Source: Brucella pseudogrignonensis | GTDB taxonomy: Bacteria; Pseudomonadota; Alphaproteobacteria; Rhizobiales; Rhizobiaceae | DNA: 64,000 nt | NCBI RefSeq assembly: GCF_002252525.1 | Contig: NZ_NNRM01000017.1 | Coordinates: 248,001-312,000 of the forward strand | Direction of reading: 5' to 3' | In this document: positions 8,301 to 19,403 of the stretch, in pieces | How positions within the stretch are numbered: the stretch's first letter is position 1 | Layout of the letters: each line of letters opens with the position of its first letter | Translations under genes and position numbers: made by a program | The notes under the pieces: model-generated | What the model saw: only the letters and a program-made list of their open reading frames with translations | What the model was told of the DNA's origin: nothing | The model's database searches: none

Positions 8301-8348
8301 GAGCATGTCTCCCAAAAGTGGGAACCAGTTTTGGGATAAAGACCTGCT
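8301..8348. repeat. Bru-RS/RIME-like half element abutting the BI-1 stop codon
   Basis: The sequence starts at the base after TAA (8298-8300) with GAGCATGTC and contains TCCCAAAA (8310-8317) pairing with TTTTGGGA (8329-8336). It matches the left half of the element at 981-1084; the right half is missing. Confidence 0.7.
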
Positions 8349-8376
8349 GAGAAGATACTAAACGAAGAATACGTGA

Positions 8377-8401
8377 GGGCAGCGGCAACGCTGCCCTTTT
8401 T
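8377..8401 (+). terminator. Intrinsic terminator after the BI-1 gene
   Basis: GGGCAGCG (8377-8384), loop GCAA, CGCTGCCC (8389-8396), then TTTTT. A textbook rho-independent terminator for the leader/BI-1 transcript. Confidence 0.9.
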
Positions 8402-8467
8402 GCTTTTCAAGCGGGCAGCCCGGAGTCATGCTGGACGGGCAATTTTAACTGAGTCTTGGCCTCCAAC

Positions 8468-9007
8468 ATGCCCCATATCCGCGATTTCAAGCCCACTGAT
8501 ATTGAAGCCATCACGATGATCTACACGGAAGCTGTGCTGAACGGTTCCGGTTCTTACGAGATCGAGCCGCCCACCATTGAGGAAATGGCACGGCGCTTCG
8601 ACATCTTTGTCGAGCAGGGCTTTCCAATTCTTGTTGCAGAAGAAAATGGACTGGTCTTGGGCTATGCCTATATCAGCTATTTCCGCACCCGCCCGGCCTA
8701 TCGCTGGCTTGCGGAAGATTCGATCTATATCGCACCCGATGCCAAGGGGAAGGGCGTCGGCAAGCTTCTGCTTGGCGAACTCATCCAGCGTGCGACAGCA
8801 TTAGGCTTCAGGCAGCTGCTGGCGGTAGTTGGTGATGGTGAGCACAATATCGGCTCTGTGAAGCTGCATGAGAGCTTGGGATTTATCCATTGCGGACGTA
8901 TCCAGGGCTCAGGCTTCAAGCATGGGCGCTGGCTTGATACGGTCCTCATGCAGCTGTCGCTCAATGGAGGTTGCTCTGTTGACCCCGGCGAGATGCCGCT
9001 GACCTAG
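8468..9007 (+). CDS. GNAT N-acetyltransferase, phosphinothricin acetyltransferase-like
   Basis: A 179-residue protein from ATG 8468; a TTG four codons earlier (8456) is an alternative. The sequence follows the PAT/YncA subgroup: IRDFKPTDIEAITMIYTEAVL at the N-terminus, the SYEIEPPTIEEMARRF segment, the acetyl-CoA binding motif IAPDAKGKGVGKLLLGELI (Q/RxxGxG/A type), and the C-terminal VGDGEHNIGSVKLHESLGF block. Such enzymes acetylate phosphinothricin, methionine sulfoximine/sulfone and related amino acid analogues. Its stop codon overlaps that of the convergent DUF2794 gene within a CTAG. Confidence 0.88.
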   Translation: MPHIRDFKPTDIEAITMIYTEAVLNGSGSYEIEPPTIEEMARRFDIFVEQGFPILVAEENGLVLGYAYISYFRTRPAYRWLAEDSIYIAPDAKGKGVGKLLLGELIQRATALGFRQLLAVVGDGEHNIGSVKLHESLGFIHCGRIQGSGFKHGRWLDTVLMQLSLNGGCSVDPGEMPLT

Positions 9008-9408
9008 TTATCAACCAGCTTCAGGCTCTTATCGAAAACGCGGAGCACACGTTCAAGCTCGTGTCCGCGTTTCATAATGAGACCGCTTGCAGATATCACA
9101 GAATAGGCACCCTGCTTCTGGGCAAGCTTTGGATTTTTCTCGACGCGGAAAAGCGGGACCTCGCTCGCACGGCGGAAAATAGAGAACACCGCTCTGTCTG
9201 CGAGATAGTCAATCGCATAATCGCGCCATGCACCTGTCGAGACCATGCGGCCATAAATATTGAGGATTTTACCAAGCTCGTGTCGGTCGAAGCTGACGGT
9301 CGGAGCAGGCGGTTTTATCTGCCCTAGAGGAACAACTTTGGGCGATGCCGAAGGATGGGAAAGCGAATGAGAGGACACATCCTCGTTCGCAGCGCTTGGT
9401 CTATCCAT
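9004..9408 (-). CDS. DUF2794 family protein
   Basis: A 134-residue soluble protein starting at ATG 9408 with GGAAGGAC directly upstream. The first 35 residues are Ser/Pro-rich and probably disordered; the rest matches the DUF2794 pattern VSFDRHELGKILNIYGRMVSTGAWRDYAIDYL...AVFSIFRRASEVPLFRVEKNPKL. The family is largely confined to alphaproteobacteria and has no known function. Its TAG stop (9004-9006) is nested in the CTAG shared with the convergent acetyltransferase. No operon partner is apparent. Confidence 0.88.
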   Translation of the reverse strand: MDRPSAANEDVSSHSLSHPSASPKVVPLGQIKPPAPTVSFDRHELGKILNIYGRMVSTGAWRDYAIDYLADRAVFSIFRRASEVPLFRVEKNPKLAQKQGAYSVISASGLIMKRGHELERVLRVFDKSLKLVDN

Positions 9409-9697
9409 GTCCTTCCTTTCGTCGCCGACATTGATTGTAAAGGAAACGCGGGAACACCGATCAAATCAGCTCATGACAGTAAGGTGATGCTTTTGTAAAA
9501 TGATTGCAAGACCATGAAGCTTCTATGGCAGCTTCTGCCAAGCTTATCCTATAAAAATAGGTCCCAATTTATTGTATATTAGTTGATCACGAAAAGAGAA
9601 TGCTTGTTCTCAATGGTGATTGTCAGCCACATTTTGGCCTTGTCAACTTCGCATTCCGGCCTGATTATGACGTCAGCATCTACACGTTGCCTGAGAC

Positions 9698-9758
9698 GGT
9701 TCGGTTCGGGTATGTCCGACCCCAAGCCCCCCGCCCAAAGGACTGCCCGAACCGAACC
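9698..9758. other. Perfect 13-bp inverted repeat with 35-nt C-rich loop
   Basis: GGTTCGGTTCGGG (9698-9710) and CCCGAACCGAACC (9746-9758) are exact reverse complements, separated by 35 nt that contain CCCC and CCCCCC runs on the plus strand. It lies 200 bp downstream of the DUF1223 gene and 15 bp from a palindromic repeat. It could be an RNA hairpin or a protein-binding site; neither can be decided from sequence. Confidence 0.6.
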
Positions 9759-9772
9759 AACCTTTACTTGGC

Positions 9773-9877
9773 TACAGCGTAATTCCTTAGACTTGAACCA
9801 GTTTAAGGTAAAAGTTTGCCGTAAATATAAAGTGTTAGAGCGACCTTTGTGCGACCAAAAGGGCGCACTGCGCTTTA
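9773..9877. repeat. Bru-RS-like repeat, second family, degenerate copy (105 bp)
   Basis: This aligns over its length with the element at 40946-41050: TACAGCGTAATTCCTTA, CAGTTTAAGGTAAAA, GTAAATATAAAG, TTAGAGCGACC and GGGCGCAC occur in the same order and spacing, giving 105 bp in both. Several stem positions have decayed, so the internal palindromes are imperfect here. Confidence 0.78.
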
Positions 9878-9959
9878 GCCACTCAGACAGATGCAACACT
9901 TCCTAAAAATCAAAGATTTTACGTATTCACCAAGCATGGATTGTGTCTGCCCAGGAAGT

Positions 9960-10778
9960 CTAGAGACCTAGCCGATCTTCCTGTTTGAAAATAGCTGCAC
10001 CGTGAATCTGGCCAAGAGCATTGTCGCTTTTGCTTTCCTGCAGTACGACCGCACAGCCGGTCACGTCTTTGCGCGTGAGTTCTGAGGCAGGCAGCTCAAT
10101 CTTCAGAGCTTTGCCATCCCACATTCCGATTGTATTGATGTCAGTCACGGTGTTGCGATAGGTGACTGACTGCCCGGCGTTCTCACCCTTATCAATCGGG
10201 ATTGTCACTGAATCGCGCAGGTAAAACATTACCACATGAACGGGCTTTGCAGGCTTCTTCCCTGCCGCTATATCGATAGACAGACGACCGTCATCAAGCT
10301 TCTTGATACTAACGGGAACATTGAGCTTGCTCGCCGCAATATGCTGCTTAACAACCTCGGCGTCGCCGCCATTCATTTCCGATGCGCCATTTACGATCGC
10401 TTGAGGCGTGTAGACCATCTTCGCATTGAACGAATTGCGATAGGCATTCTGGCGATCTGTATTGTCCTGAGAAGCTAGCGTATCTCGCCAGCCCATATAA
10501 TCCCAGTAATTGACGTGGAATGACAGCGCGAGCACGTTCGCATCATCGGCGTATTTCGCCAAATTCTTGTCGGCCTGTGGGCAGGATTTACAGCCCTGAC
10601 TGGTATAAAGCTCAAGAACCGAAGTTCGCGTGCTGCTATCCTGAGCCTTTGCCACCCCATGCATGGAAAGACACCCGGTGAAGGCCAAACCCAGCGCGGC
10701 ACAAACACCGCGCAAGCCGGGAACGTATTCACCGGAAAGCCATGTATTTGTCCCTTGGAAGGGCGAATGGAAGGTCAC
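9960..10778 (-). CDS. Exported DUF1223 (thioredoxin-like fold) protein
   Basis: About 272 residues from GTG 10778, which has CAGGA 10 nt upstream; a TTG six codons earlier lacks a ribosome binding site. A hydrophobic segment (VCAALGLAFTGCLSM...AKAQ) is consistent with a signal peptide with an unusually long n-region. The mature protein has the DUF1223 signature: VLELYTSQGCKSCPQADKNL with a CxxC, then FHVNYWDYMGWRDTLAS and YTPQAIVNG. The CxxC in a thioredoxin-like context suggests a periplasmic thiol or metal role, but no member has a settled function. It lies 3' of acnA on the same strand but beyond a strong terminator, so it is probably transcribed separately. Confidence 0.82.
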   Translation of the reverse strand: MTFHSPFQGTNTWLSGEYVPGLRGVCAALGLAFTGCLSMHGVAKAQDSSTRTSVLELYTSQGCKSCPQADKNLAKYADDANVLALSFHVNYWDYMGWRDTLASQDNTDRQNAYRNSFNAKMVYTPQAIVNGASEMNGGDAEVVKQHIAASKLNVPVSIKKLDDGRLSIDIAAGKKPAKPVHVVMFYLRDSVTIPIDKGENAGQSVTYRNTVTDINTIGMWDGKALKIELPASELTRKDVTGCAVVLQESKSDNALGQIHGAAIFKQEDRLGL

Positions 10779-10907
10779 TTTGGGTTCATCCTGCAATAAT
10801 TGACGCTGACATCTATTATGTAGGAATTACGACGATCAATAGGAATTCACGTTGCAGTGAGATTTGCAGGCAATGTGTTTCTTTTATCTCACTGTCACAA
10901 TCTATGG

Positions 10908-10938
10908 AAAAGCCGCCGAATTGCTCCGGCGGCTTTTT
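10908..10938 (-). terminator. Intrinsic terminator of acnA
   Basis: GCCGCCG (10912-10918) pairs with CGGCGGC (10927-10933); AAAA flanks it on one side and TTTTT on the other, so it can work in both directions. Read on the minus strand it follows the acnA stop by about 20 nt. Confidence 0.9.
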
Positions 10939-10957
10939 ATTTCGACGATTTCGCTGA

Positions 10958-13645
<2,688 letters not shown>

Positions 13646-13945
13646 TTTAGTTCGTCCTCATGCTGCTGGCCGGAAAACCAGGACGAACGCCTAGGCTAGC
13701 GTTTCAAGGACGCGCCAAGGTGCGGGTGCAGTCATTTCCGCTGTCCGCCCCGACACCTGTGCTCCTACAAACAACAGGCAATTCAGATCGGCCAAAATTT
13801 GTTTCCACACCGACCGCTGGCATGGTAGCTCTGATATAGTGAGTTTATTAAAACGATTCCAGACAGATTATCGTGAACCTGATCCCTTGCGGCAAAATGT
13901 TGCGATATCCCGTTTGGCTTTTGCCAAATGTGGTAAGGAGAGAAT
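13646..13945. promoter_or_regulatory. Divergent acnA / ccmA promoter region, 300 bp
   Basis: No coding frame was found. The region must hold the promoters for acnA (left) and the ccm operon (right). A TTTGGC-TTTT-GCCAAA hairpin (13913-13928) sits directly before the ccmA ribosome binding site AAGGAG (13935-13940). I saw no clear Fur or Irr box. Confidence 0.5.
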
Positions 13946-14563
13946 ATGCGGCTTGGGGCCGAAAATCTGGCGGGCGAGCGCGGCGGCGAGACGATCTTTG
14001 CAGGTCTTTCATTTGAAGTATTGTCCGGCGAAGCGCTGATTGTCACTGGCCCGAACGGCTCCGGAAAGTCCACTTTGCTGCGCATTATCTGCGGTCTGCT
14101 TGCCCCTGAAGCTGGTAAGGTCGAGCTGTCGGAAGACAGAGCCGCGTTGCCCGTTCGAGCAGCCTGCCATTATCTCGGCCATCAGAATGCAATGAAGCCC
14201 GCTTTAAGCGTGCGTGAGAACCTTTTGTTCTGGCAGAAATTCAACGGTTCAGCACGATTTGACATTGATGAAGCGCTGGAAGCCGTTGATCTGCCGGGCG
14301 TTGAACATTTGCCGTTTGGCTATCTCTCGACGGGACAAAAGCGCCGCGTTTCCATTGCCAAGCTGCTGATCAGCTACCGTCCACTCTGGATTGTTGATGA
14401 ACCGACCGCTGGTCTCGACAAGGCATCTGAATCTCGCTTTGCAGAACTCATGCGCGATCATATGCGGGACGGCGGTATGGTGATTGCCGCAACGCATATT
14501 CCGCTCGGCCTCGAAGGCGTGCGGACGCTCGACATGGCGCAATATTCGCACGAGGTCGTGTGA
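13946..14563 (+). CDS. ccmA: Heme exporter ATP-binding protein CcmA
   Basis: A 205-residue ABC ATPase starting at ATG 13946 after AAGGAG. Walker A GPNGSGKST spans residues 35-43, the family-specific signature LSTGQKRR 127-134, and Walker B WIVDEPTAGLD from 148. The LSTGQKRR variant is typical of CcmA rather than import ATPases. CcmA drives release of holo-CcmE from the CcmCD complex during cytochrome c maturation. It is the first gene of ccmABCDG, with its TGA overlapping the ccmB start. Confidence 0.95.
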   Translation: MRLGAENLAGERGGETIFAGLSFEVLSGEALIVTGPNGSGKSTLLRIICGLLAPEAGKVELSEDRAALPVRAACHYLGHQNAMKPALSVRENLLFWQKFNGSARFDIDEALEAVDLPGVEHLPFGYLSTGQKRRVSIAKLLISYRPLWIVDEPTAGLDKASESRFAELMRDHMRDGGMVIAATHIPLGLEGVRTLDMAQYSHEVV

Positions 14564-15228
14564 TGCTGGCACTGTTTCTGCGAGATTTGCGTCTGAGTTT
14601 CCGTGCCGGCGGCGGCGCGCTGATCGGTATTCTGTTCTTTCTGGCAGTCATTTCAGTGATGCCATTTGGCGTCGGTCCCGATCTCAATCTGCTGGCGCGC
14701 ATTGGGCCCGCCATGCTGTGGATCGGCGCTTTGCTGGCAACACTTCTCGGCCTCGACCGGCTGTTTCAGGCGGACCGTGAAGATGGCTCGCTTGATCTGC
14801 TGCTGATCGGCGCAGACCGCCATATGCTGGCTTTTACAGTGTTTGTGAAATGCGTCGCTCATTGGGTCGCGAGTGTTCTGCCGCTGGTCATTGCCTCGCC
14901 GATGCTTGGGCTTTTCATGAATATGGATACGACGGCAACCGCTGCAACAGCGCTCACACTTCTGGTCGGAACCCCCGCAATTGCCTTTATCGGCGCTGTC
15001 GGCGCTGCACTTGCTGTGGCTTTGCCGCGGGGCGGCCTGCTGGTTTCGGTGATCGTGCTGCCGCTGACCATTCCAGTGCTGATTTTCGGCGTATCTGCTT
15101 CTTATGGCGCGACTGATATGGTGGCGCCTTTCTTTGCACCGTTTCTTATTCTCTGCGCATTGACTTTGTTTTTTGCAGTTTTGGGGCCGATCGCTGCGGC
15201 GGCTGTTCTTAAAACGTCGGCGGATTGA
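14563..15228 (+). CDS. ccmB: Heme exporter membrane protein CcmB
   Basis: A 221-residue integral membrane protein with six hydrophobic segments. ATG 14563 overlaps the ccmA stop by one base (TGATG) and has GAGG seven bases upstream; the GTG one codon earlier is less well placed. The N-terminus FLRDLRLSFRAGGGALIGILFFLAVISVMPFGVGPDLNLL is characteristic of CcmB. It forms the membrane part of the CcmAB complex that acts with CcmC and CcmD in cytochrome c biogenesis at the inner membrane. Confidence 0.95.
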   Translation: MLALFLRDLRLSFRAGGGALIGILFFLAVISVMPFGVGPDLNLLARIGPAMLWIGALLATLLGLDRLFQADREDGSLDLLLIGADRHMLAFTVFVKCVAHWVASVLPLVIASPMLGLFMNMDTTATAATALTLLVGTPAIAFIGAVGAALAVALPRGGLLVSVIVLPLTIPVLIFGVSASYGATDMVAPFFAPFLILCALTLFFAVLGPIAAAAVLKTSAD

Positions 15229-15282
15229 CGCAGTTGATTACGGTCAATTGAACGCCCTATCGGGTCGGGTTAAATAAAGGTC

Positions 15283-16068
15283 ATGACGAAAGACATCGTG
15301 AAAACCACAAGCTGGCTCGATCTGGCAAATCCCACGCGCTTCCTCGCTTTCGCGGGCAAGGTTTTGCCGTGGCTTGGCGGCCTGTCTGCGCTCATTCTGG
15401 CAGCCGGCCTTTATATGGTTTTCCTGTCGCCGGATGATTATCAGCAGGGACTGACTGTCCGTATCATGTATATCCATGTGCCTTTCGCATGGCTTTCCAT
15501 GATGTGTTATTCGATCATGGCAATTTCGGCGCTGGGCACGCTGGTCTGGCGTCATCCGCTGGCCGATGTTTCGATCCGCGCTGCGGCTCCCTTGGGCGCG
15601 GTGTTCACAGCACTTGCACTTTCAACCGGTTCGCTCTGGGGCAAGCCGATGTGGGGCACATGGTGGGTGTGGGACGCGCGTCTGACCTCCGTCTTCGTGC
15701 TCTTCCTGATGTATCTTGGCATTATCGCGCTGTCGCGTGCAATGGATGATCCGGCCAAAAGCGCCAAGCCTGTGGCGGTGCTCACACTGGTCGGCTTCAT
15801 CAATATTCCTATCATCAAATTCTCGGTCGACTGGTGGAACACATTGCATCAGCCAGCATCCGTCTTCCGTATGGATGGCCCGACGATTGACGGCTCCATG
15901 CTTCGTCCGCTTTTCGTGATGGCCATCGGCTTCACACTGATGTTTCTGGCGCTTCACATGATGGCGATGCGCAATGAAATCTGGCGTCGCCGGGTGGCTT
16001 CGATGAAAAAGCTTGCAGCCCGCAATGTGGATCGCAATCGCGCCAAACAAGCTGGGGAGCGTGCATAA
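15283..16068 (+). CDS. ccmC: Heme transporter CcmC
   Basis: A 261-residue membrane protein from ATG 15283 (AAAGG upstream). The tryptophan-rich heme-handling motif WGTWWVWD is at residues 124-131, flanked by the two conserved periplasmic histidines, His65 (YIHVPFAW) and His189 (WWNTLHQP). CcmC attaches heme to CcmE in the periplasm. It follows ccmB after 54 bp and its TAA overlaps the ccmD start. Confidence 0.96.
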   Translation: MTKDIVKTTSWLDLANPTRFLAFAGKVLPWLGGLSALILAAGLYMVFLSPDDYQQGLTVRIMYIHVPFAWLSMMCYSIMAISALGTLVWRHPLADVSIRAAAPLGAVFTALALSTGSLWGKPMWGTWWVWDARLTSVFVLFLMYLGIIALSRAMDDPAKSAKPVAVLTLVGFINIPIIKFSVDWWNTLHQPASVFRMDGPTIDGSMLRPLFVMAIGFTLMFLALHMMAMRNEIWRRRVASMKKLAARNVDRNRAKQAGERA

Positions 16069-16241
16069 TGGGCAATCATCTAGGGTTTGTTCTGGCATCT
16101 TATGGCATTACGGTTGTGGCACTTGCTGTCACCATCGGCTGGATATTGATTGATCAGCGTATCCAGAAAAATGAGCTGAAACGGCTTGAGGCGCAGGGTG
16201 TGCGTCGCCGTTCTGCCAAAGCATCCGGTTCTGCGAAATGA
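16068..16241 (+). CDS. ccmD: Heme exporter small subunit CcmD
   Basis: A 57-residue protein easily missed because of its size. ATG 16068 overlaps the last base of the ccmC stop (TAATG) and its TGA overlaps the ccmG start (ATGA). It has one transmembrane helix (FVLASYGITVVALAVTIGWILI) followed by a basic, cytoplasmic tail (LKRLEAQGVRRRSAK), the standard CcmD layout. CcmD stabilises the CcmABC-CcmE assembly and is needed for release of holo-CcmE. Confidence 0.93.
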   Translation: MGNHLGFVLASYGITVVALAVTIGWILIDQRIQKNELKRLEAQGVRRRSAKASGSAK

Positions 16242-16831
16242 CTGAGACAACGCAAAAGCAACCCGCATCCAAGAAACGTTCAACCTGGGTGGCATTGCTG
16301 CCGCTGCTGATCTTCGTGGCACTGGCTGCGGTTTTTGCTGTGCAGCTTTTGTCGGGCAAGGATAGCTCGACCATCCCGTCGGCACTTATTGGCAAGGATG
16401 CACCGCAAACCAGTCTGCCAGCCGTTGAAGGTTTGACACGCGACGGCGCGCCTGTTCCGGGGCTCAACAGCGAAGATTTCAAGGGCAAGCTTACACTGGT
16501 CAATGTGTGGGGATCGTGGTGCGTTCCTTGTCGTCAGGAGCATCCGCTGCTGATGGAAATCGCCAAGGATGAGCGCATTCGCGTGGTTGGCCTTAATTAC
16601 AAGGACCAGCCCGAAAACGCCCGCCGTTTCTTGGGCGATCTCGGTAATCCGTTTGCTGCCGTCGGCGCCGACCGTGCCGGACGCTCAGCCATTGAATGGG
16701 GCGTCTATGGCGTGCCTGAAACCTTCCTCGTCGATAAAGACGGCAAGATTGTCTACAAGCATGTCGGGCCGTTTACGCCGGAATCTGTGAAGAACGATCT
16801 GATGCCAGCGGTGGCCAAAGCACTGCAATAA
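16238..16831 (+). CDS. ccmG: Thiol:disulfide interchange protein CcmG/DsbE
   Basis: A 197-residue membrane-anchored periplasmic thioredoxin. An N-terminal helix (VALLPLLIFVALAAVFAVQLL) anchors it; the redox motif WCVPC places the cysteines at 95 and 98 and the cis-proline lies in GVYGVPETF (Pro160). CcmG keeps apocytochrome or CcmH cysteines reduced before heme attachment. It ends the operon: ccmE, ccmF and ccmH are not here and must be encoded elsewhere. A strong bidirectional terminator follows. Confidence 0.95.
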   Translation: MTETTQKQPASKKRSTWVALLPLLIFVALAAVFAVQLLSGKDSSTIPSALIGKDAPQTSLPAVEGLTRDGAPVPGLNSEDFKGKLTLVNVWGSWCVPCRQEHPLLMEIAKDERIRVVGLNYKDQPENARRFLGDLGNPFAAVGADRAGRSAIEWGVYGVPETFLVDKDGKIVYKHVGPFTPESVKNDLMPAVAKALQ

Positions 16832-16850
16832 TAAAAGTCTATAAAATGGA

Positions 16851-16876
16851 AAAAGCCCCGCATGTGCGGGGCTTTT
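16851..16876. terminator. Bidirectional terminator between ccmG and ilvD
   Basis: GCCCCGC (16855-16861) pairs with GCGGGGC (16866-16872), with A-run before and T-run after. It serves both convergent units. Confidence 0.9.
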
Positions 16877-16891
16877 GCTTTTTTAGTTCAA

Positions 16892-18727
16892 TCAATCAGG
16901 CAGTTTCCGCACTGCGCCCTTGGCAGCACTGGTTGCCATGGAAGCATAAGCCTTTAGCGCAGTTGAAACCTTGCGCTTGCGCTCTTCAAGCGGCTTCCAG
17001 CCTGTTTCATTCTGCTCGGCGCGGCGTTCTGCCAGCGTTGCATCATCAACAGCCAGATGAATCTTGCGGTTTGGAATGTCGATATCGATGATATCGCCCT
17101 CACGCACCAGACCGATTGTGCCGCCTTCGGCTGCTTCCGGCGAAACGTGACCGATCGAAAGGCCCGAAGAGCCGCCCGAGAAACGTCCGTCGGTGATCAG
17201 CGCGCAAGCCTTACCCAGACCCTTCGACTTGAGGTAACTGGTCGGATAGAGCATTTCCTGCATACCCGGACCGCCGCGCGGGCCTTCATAGCGGATCAGC
17301 ACAATGTCGCCAGCCTTGATCTTGCCGTTCAGGATGCCGAGCACGGCTGAATCCTGGCTTTCGAAGATGCGGGCAGGGCCGGAGAATTTCAGAATGGAAT
17401 CATCCACGCCTGCGGTCTTCACGATGCAGCCATCTTCCGCGAGATTGCCGTAAAGTACCGCCAGACCACCATCCAGACTGAATGCATGTTCCTTGGAACG
17501 GATGACGCCCTTTTCACGGTCGGCATCGACGCTGTCAAAGCGGCGTTCCTGAGAAAAGGCAACCTGTGTCGGCACGCCGCCCGGCGCCGCCGAATAGAAC
17601 TTGTGCACCATTTCGCTATTGGTACGGGTGACGTCCCAATGATCAAGCGCCTTGCCCATGGTTTCGCTATGCACGGTCGGCAGATCGGTATTGATTAGGC
17701 CTGCCTTGTCGAGCTGACCCAGAATACCCATGATGCCGCCCGCGCGATGCACATCTTCCATGTGAACCGTGTTGTTGGCGGGTGCGACCTTGCAGAGAAC
17801 CGGCACGCGACGCGACAGGCGGTCGATATCGGCCATGGTAAAGTCGATTTCTGCTTCCTGTGCGGCTGCAAGCAGATGCAGAACCGTATTGGTCGAGCCG
17901 CCCATGGCAATGTCGAGCGTCATGGCGTTTTCAAAGGCCGGGAAGCTCGCAATCGAGCGCGGCAATACGCTTTCATCGTTCTGCTCATAATAACGGCGAG
18001 CAAGATCGACAACCAGATGACCGGCTTCAACGAAGAGGCGTTTGCGGTCGGCATGGGTTGCAAGCGTCGAACCATTGCCCGGCAGCGACAGGCCAAGCGC
18101 TTCGGTGAGGCAGTTCATCGAGTTTGCGGTGAACATGCCCGAGCACGAACCACAGGTCGGGCATGCAGAGCGTTCAATCGCCTTAACCTGATCGTCGGTG
18201 TAGCTGTCGTCGGCGGCTGCGACCATTGCGTCAACGAGGTCGAGTTTCTTGACCTGGTCGTCCCAGATAACCTTGCCGGCTTCCATAGGACCACCGGAAA
18301 CGAACACGACCGGGATATTGAGGCGCAGAGCAGCCATCAGCATACCGGGAGTGATCTTGTCGCAGTTGGAAATGCAGACCATCGCATCCGCGCAATGGGC
18401 ATTGACCATGTATTCCACCGAGTCGGAGATCAGTTCACGCGATGGCAGCGAATAGAGCATCCCGTCATGGCCCATCGCGATGCCGTCATCGACCGCAATG
18501 GTGTTGAATTCCTTGGCAACGCCGCCCGCACTTTCGATTTCGCGCGCGACGAGCTGGCCGAGGTCTTTCAGATGCACATGGCCGGGAACGAACTGCGTGA
18601 ACGAGTTCACCACAGCAATAATCGGCTTGCCAAAATCCTCATCTTTCATGCCGGTGGCGCGCCATAGGCCGCGCGCGCCAGCCATATTGCGGCCGTGGGT
18701 GGTAGTACGCGAACGATAAGGAGGCAT
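16892..18727 (-). CDS. ilvD: Dihydroxy-acid dehydratase
   Basis: A 611-residue Fe-S enzyme of branched-chain amino acid and pantothenate synthesis, converting dihydroxyisovalerate and dihydroxymethylvalerate to the oxo-acids. The start [17 protein letters not shown] at 18727 is the family's normal N-terminus; the open frame upstream adds 22 unrelated residues and is rejected. Cys122 and Lys124 ([12 protein letters not shown]) and Cys195 ([18 protein letters not shown]) match E. coli numbering exactly. The C-terminal [21 protein letters not shown] and [10 protein letters not shown] blocks are intact. It is monocistronic and shares the terminator with ccmG. Confidence 0.97.
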   Translation of the reverse strand: MPPYRSRTTTHGRNMAGARGLWRATGMKDEDFGKPIIAVVNSFTQFVPGHVHLKDLGQLVAREIESAGGVAKEFNTIAVDDGIAMGHDGMLYSLPSRELISDSVEYMVNAHCADAMVCISNCDKITPGMLMAALRLNIPVVFVSGGPMEAGKVIWDDQVKKLDLVDAMVAAADDSYTDDQVKAIERSACPTCGSCSGMFTANSMNCLTEALGLSLPGNGSTLATHADRKRLFVEAGHLVVDLARRYYEQNDESVLPRSIASFPAFENAMTLDIAMGGSTNTVLHLLAAAQEAEIDFTMADIDRLSRRVPVLCKVAPANNTVHMEDVHRAGGIMGILGQLDKAGLINTDLPTVHSETMGKALDHWDVTRTNSEMVHKFYSAAPGGVPTQVAFSQERRFDSVDADREKGVIRSKEHAFSLDGGLAVLYGNLAEDGCIVKTAGVDDSILKFSGPARIFESQDSAVLGILNGKIKAGDIVLIRYEGPRGGPGMQEMLYPTSYLKSKGLGKACALITDGRFSGGSSGLSIGHVSPEAAEGGTIGLVREGDIIDIDIPNRKIHLAVDDATLAERRAEQNETGWKPLEERKRKVSTALKAYASMATSAAKGAVRKLPD

Positions 18728-18959
18728 TTTCAAACCTTTTAGGAACTGTTCTAACTTTGATGCCGGTATGACAGAATCATTTCCGCAGAGCAAAGCGCAA
18801 ATTGCCCCAGAGACTGCACTGGCGCACTATTTTAAAAGGCACGTTGCATTCCACGGAAGGTTCAGGCGTGCAACAGCAATTGCAGGCACCGACGCCGATA
18901 ATCTAACATATCGTTGATATAATGCAAAAGATTTAAAGCTTTAAACGTAAGGAAATTTC

Positions 18960-19403
18960 TCAAAGCTCATTTGTCGCAGAAGCCATGGCGCTATCGAGAA
19001 GCGCATTGGCTGTCTTCATACGCTGTTCTGCGGCCAGACGAAACTCTTCCGGCAGACGATCGGGATGATTGCTGGCTGCAAAGCTGCGACGCAGTCGCTG
19101 TAGCTCGGCGCGTTTCATCCCCGGTTTAAGATCGAGTTCACTGCGAATTGATGCGGGAGATTGGTTCTTCATGCGCTCGGCCAAATCGCGTTTCACATTC
19201 TCCGCTTCATCATCGACTTCATTTGTGTCGAAAGAAGGAAAGGTTGTTTGAGTAGCGGGTCCGGAACTTGCAATCGGGCTGAAGCCTGCTGAGAAAACCG
19301 CCGAAGCAAGGCCGATATGCGGGCGTTGTGTTTGCTCGTCGCTGTCGCCACCCGCTTCAGCTTCTTTCAGCACTGTTGCAAAATCGGGAAAGTTTTGGCG
19401 CAT
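18960..19403 (-). CDS. J-domain-like protein (C-terminal HPD motif)
   Basis: A 147-residue protein. ATG 19403 overlaps the stop of the upstream response regulator by one base (TGATG), so the two are translationally coupled. The first 60 residues are low-complexity. The C-terminal part (about 90-147) reads as a compact J-domain: LKPGMKRAELQRLRRSFAAS-NHPD-RLPEEFRLAAEQRMKTANALLDSA, with the HPD tripeptide at 113-115 between the two expected helices. J-domains stimulate Hsp70 ATPase. There is no Gly/Phe region or zinc finger, so it is not a full DnaJ. The call is from the HPD context; the partner and substrate are unknown. Confidence 0.75.
   Translation of the reverse strand: MRQNFPDFATVLKEAEAGGDSDEQTQRPHIGLASAVFSAGFSPIASSGPATQTTFPSFDTNEVDDEAENVKRDLAERMKNQSPASIRSELDLKPGMKRAELQRLRRSFAASNHPDRLPEEFRLAAEQRMKTANALLDSAMASATNEL

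Larger units (their letters stand above)
9409..9959. other. Intergenic region, about 550 bp
   Basis: Short open frames on both strands (for example 9583-9906 plus and 9579-9899 minus) run through the inverted repeat and the Bru-RS-like element and show no family features, so I do not call them genes. The region holds the perfect 13-bp inverted repeat at 9698-9758 and the repeat at 9773-9877. The left end carries the DUF2794 promoter. Confidence 0.6.

Noticed and set aside
9583-9906. Open frames on both strands of the gap after DUF2794
   Set aside because: They run through a perfect inverted repeat and a palindromic repeat, have no ribosome binding site or family features, and both strands are open over the same span.
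18728-18793. Longer ilvD with 22 extra N-terminal residues
   Set aside because: The standard [15 protein letters not shown] start at 18727 aligns with family numbering of Cys122 and Cys195.
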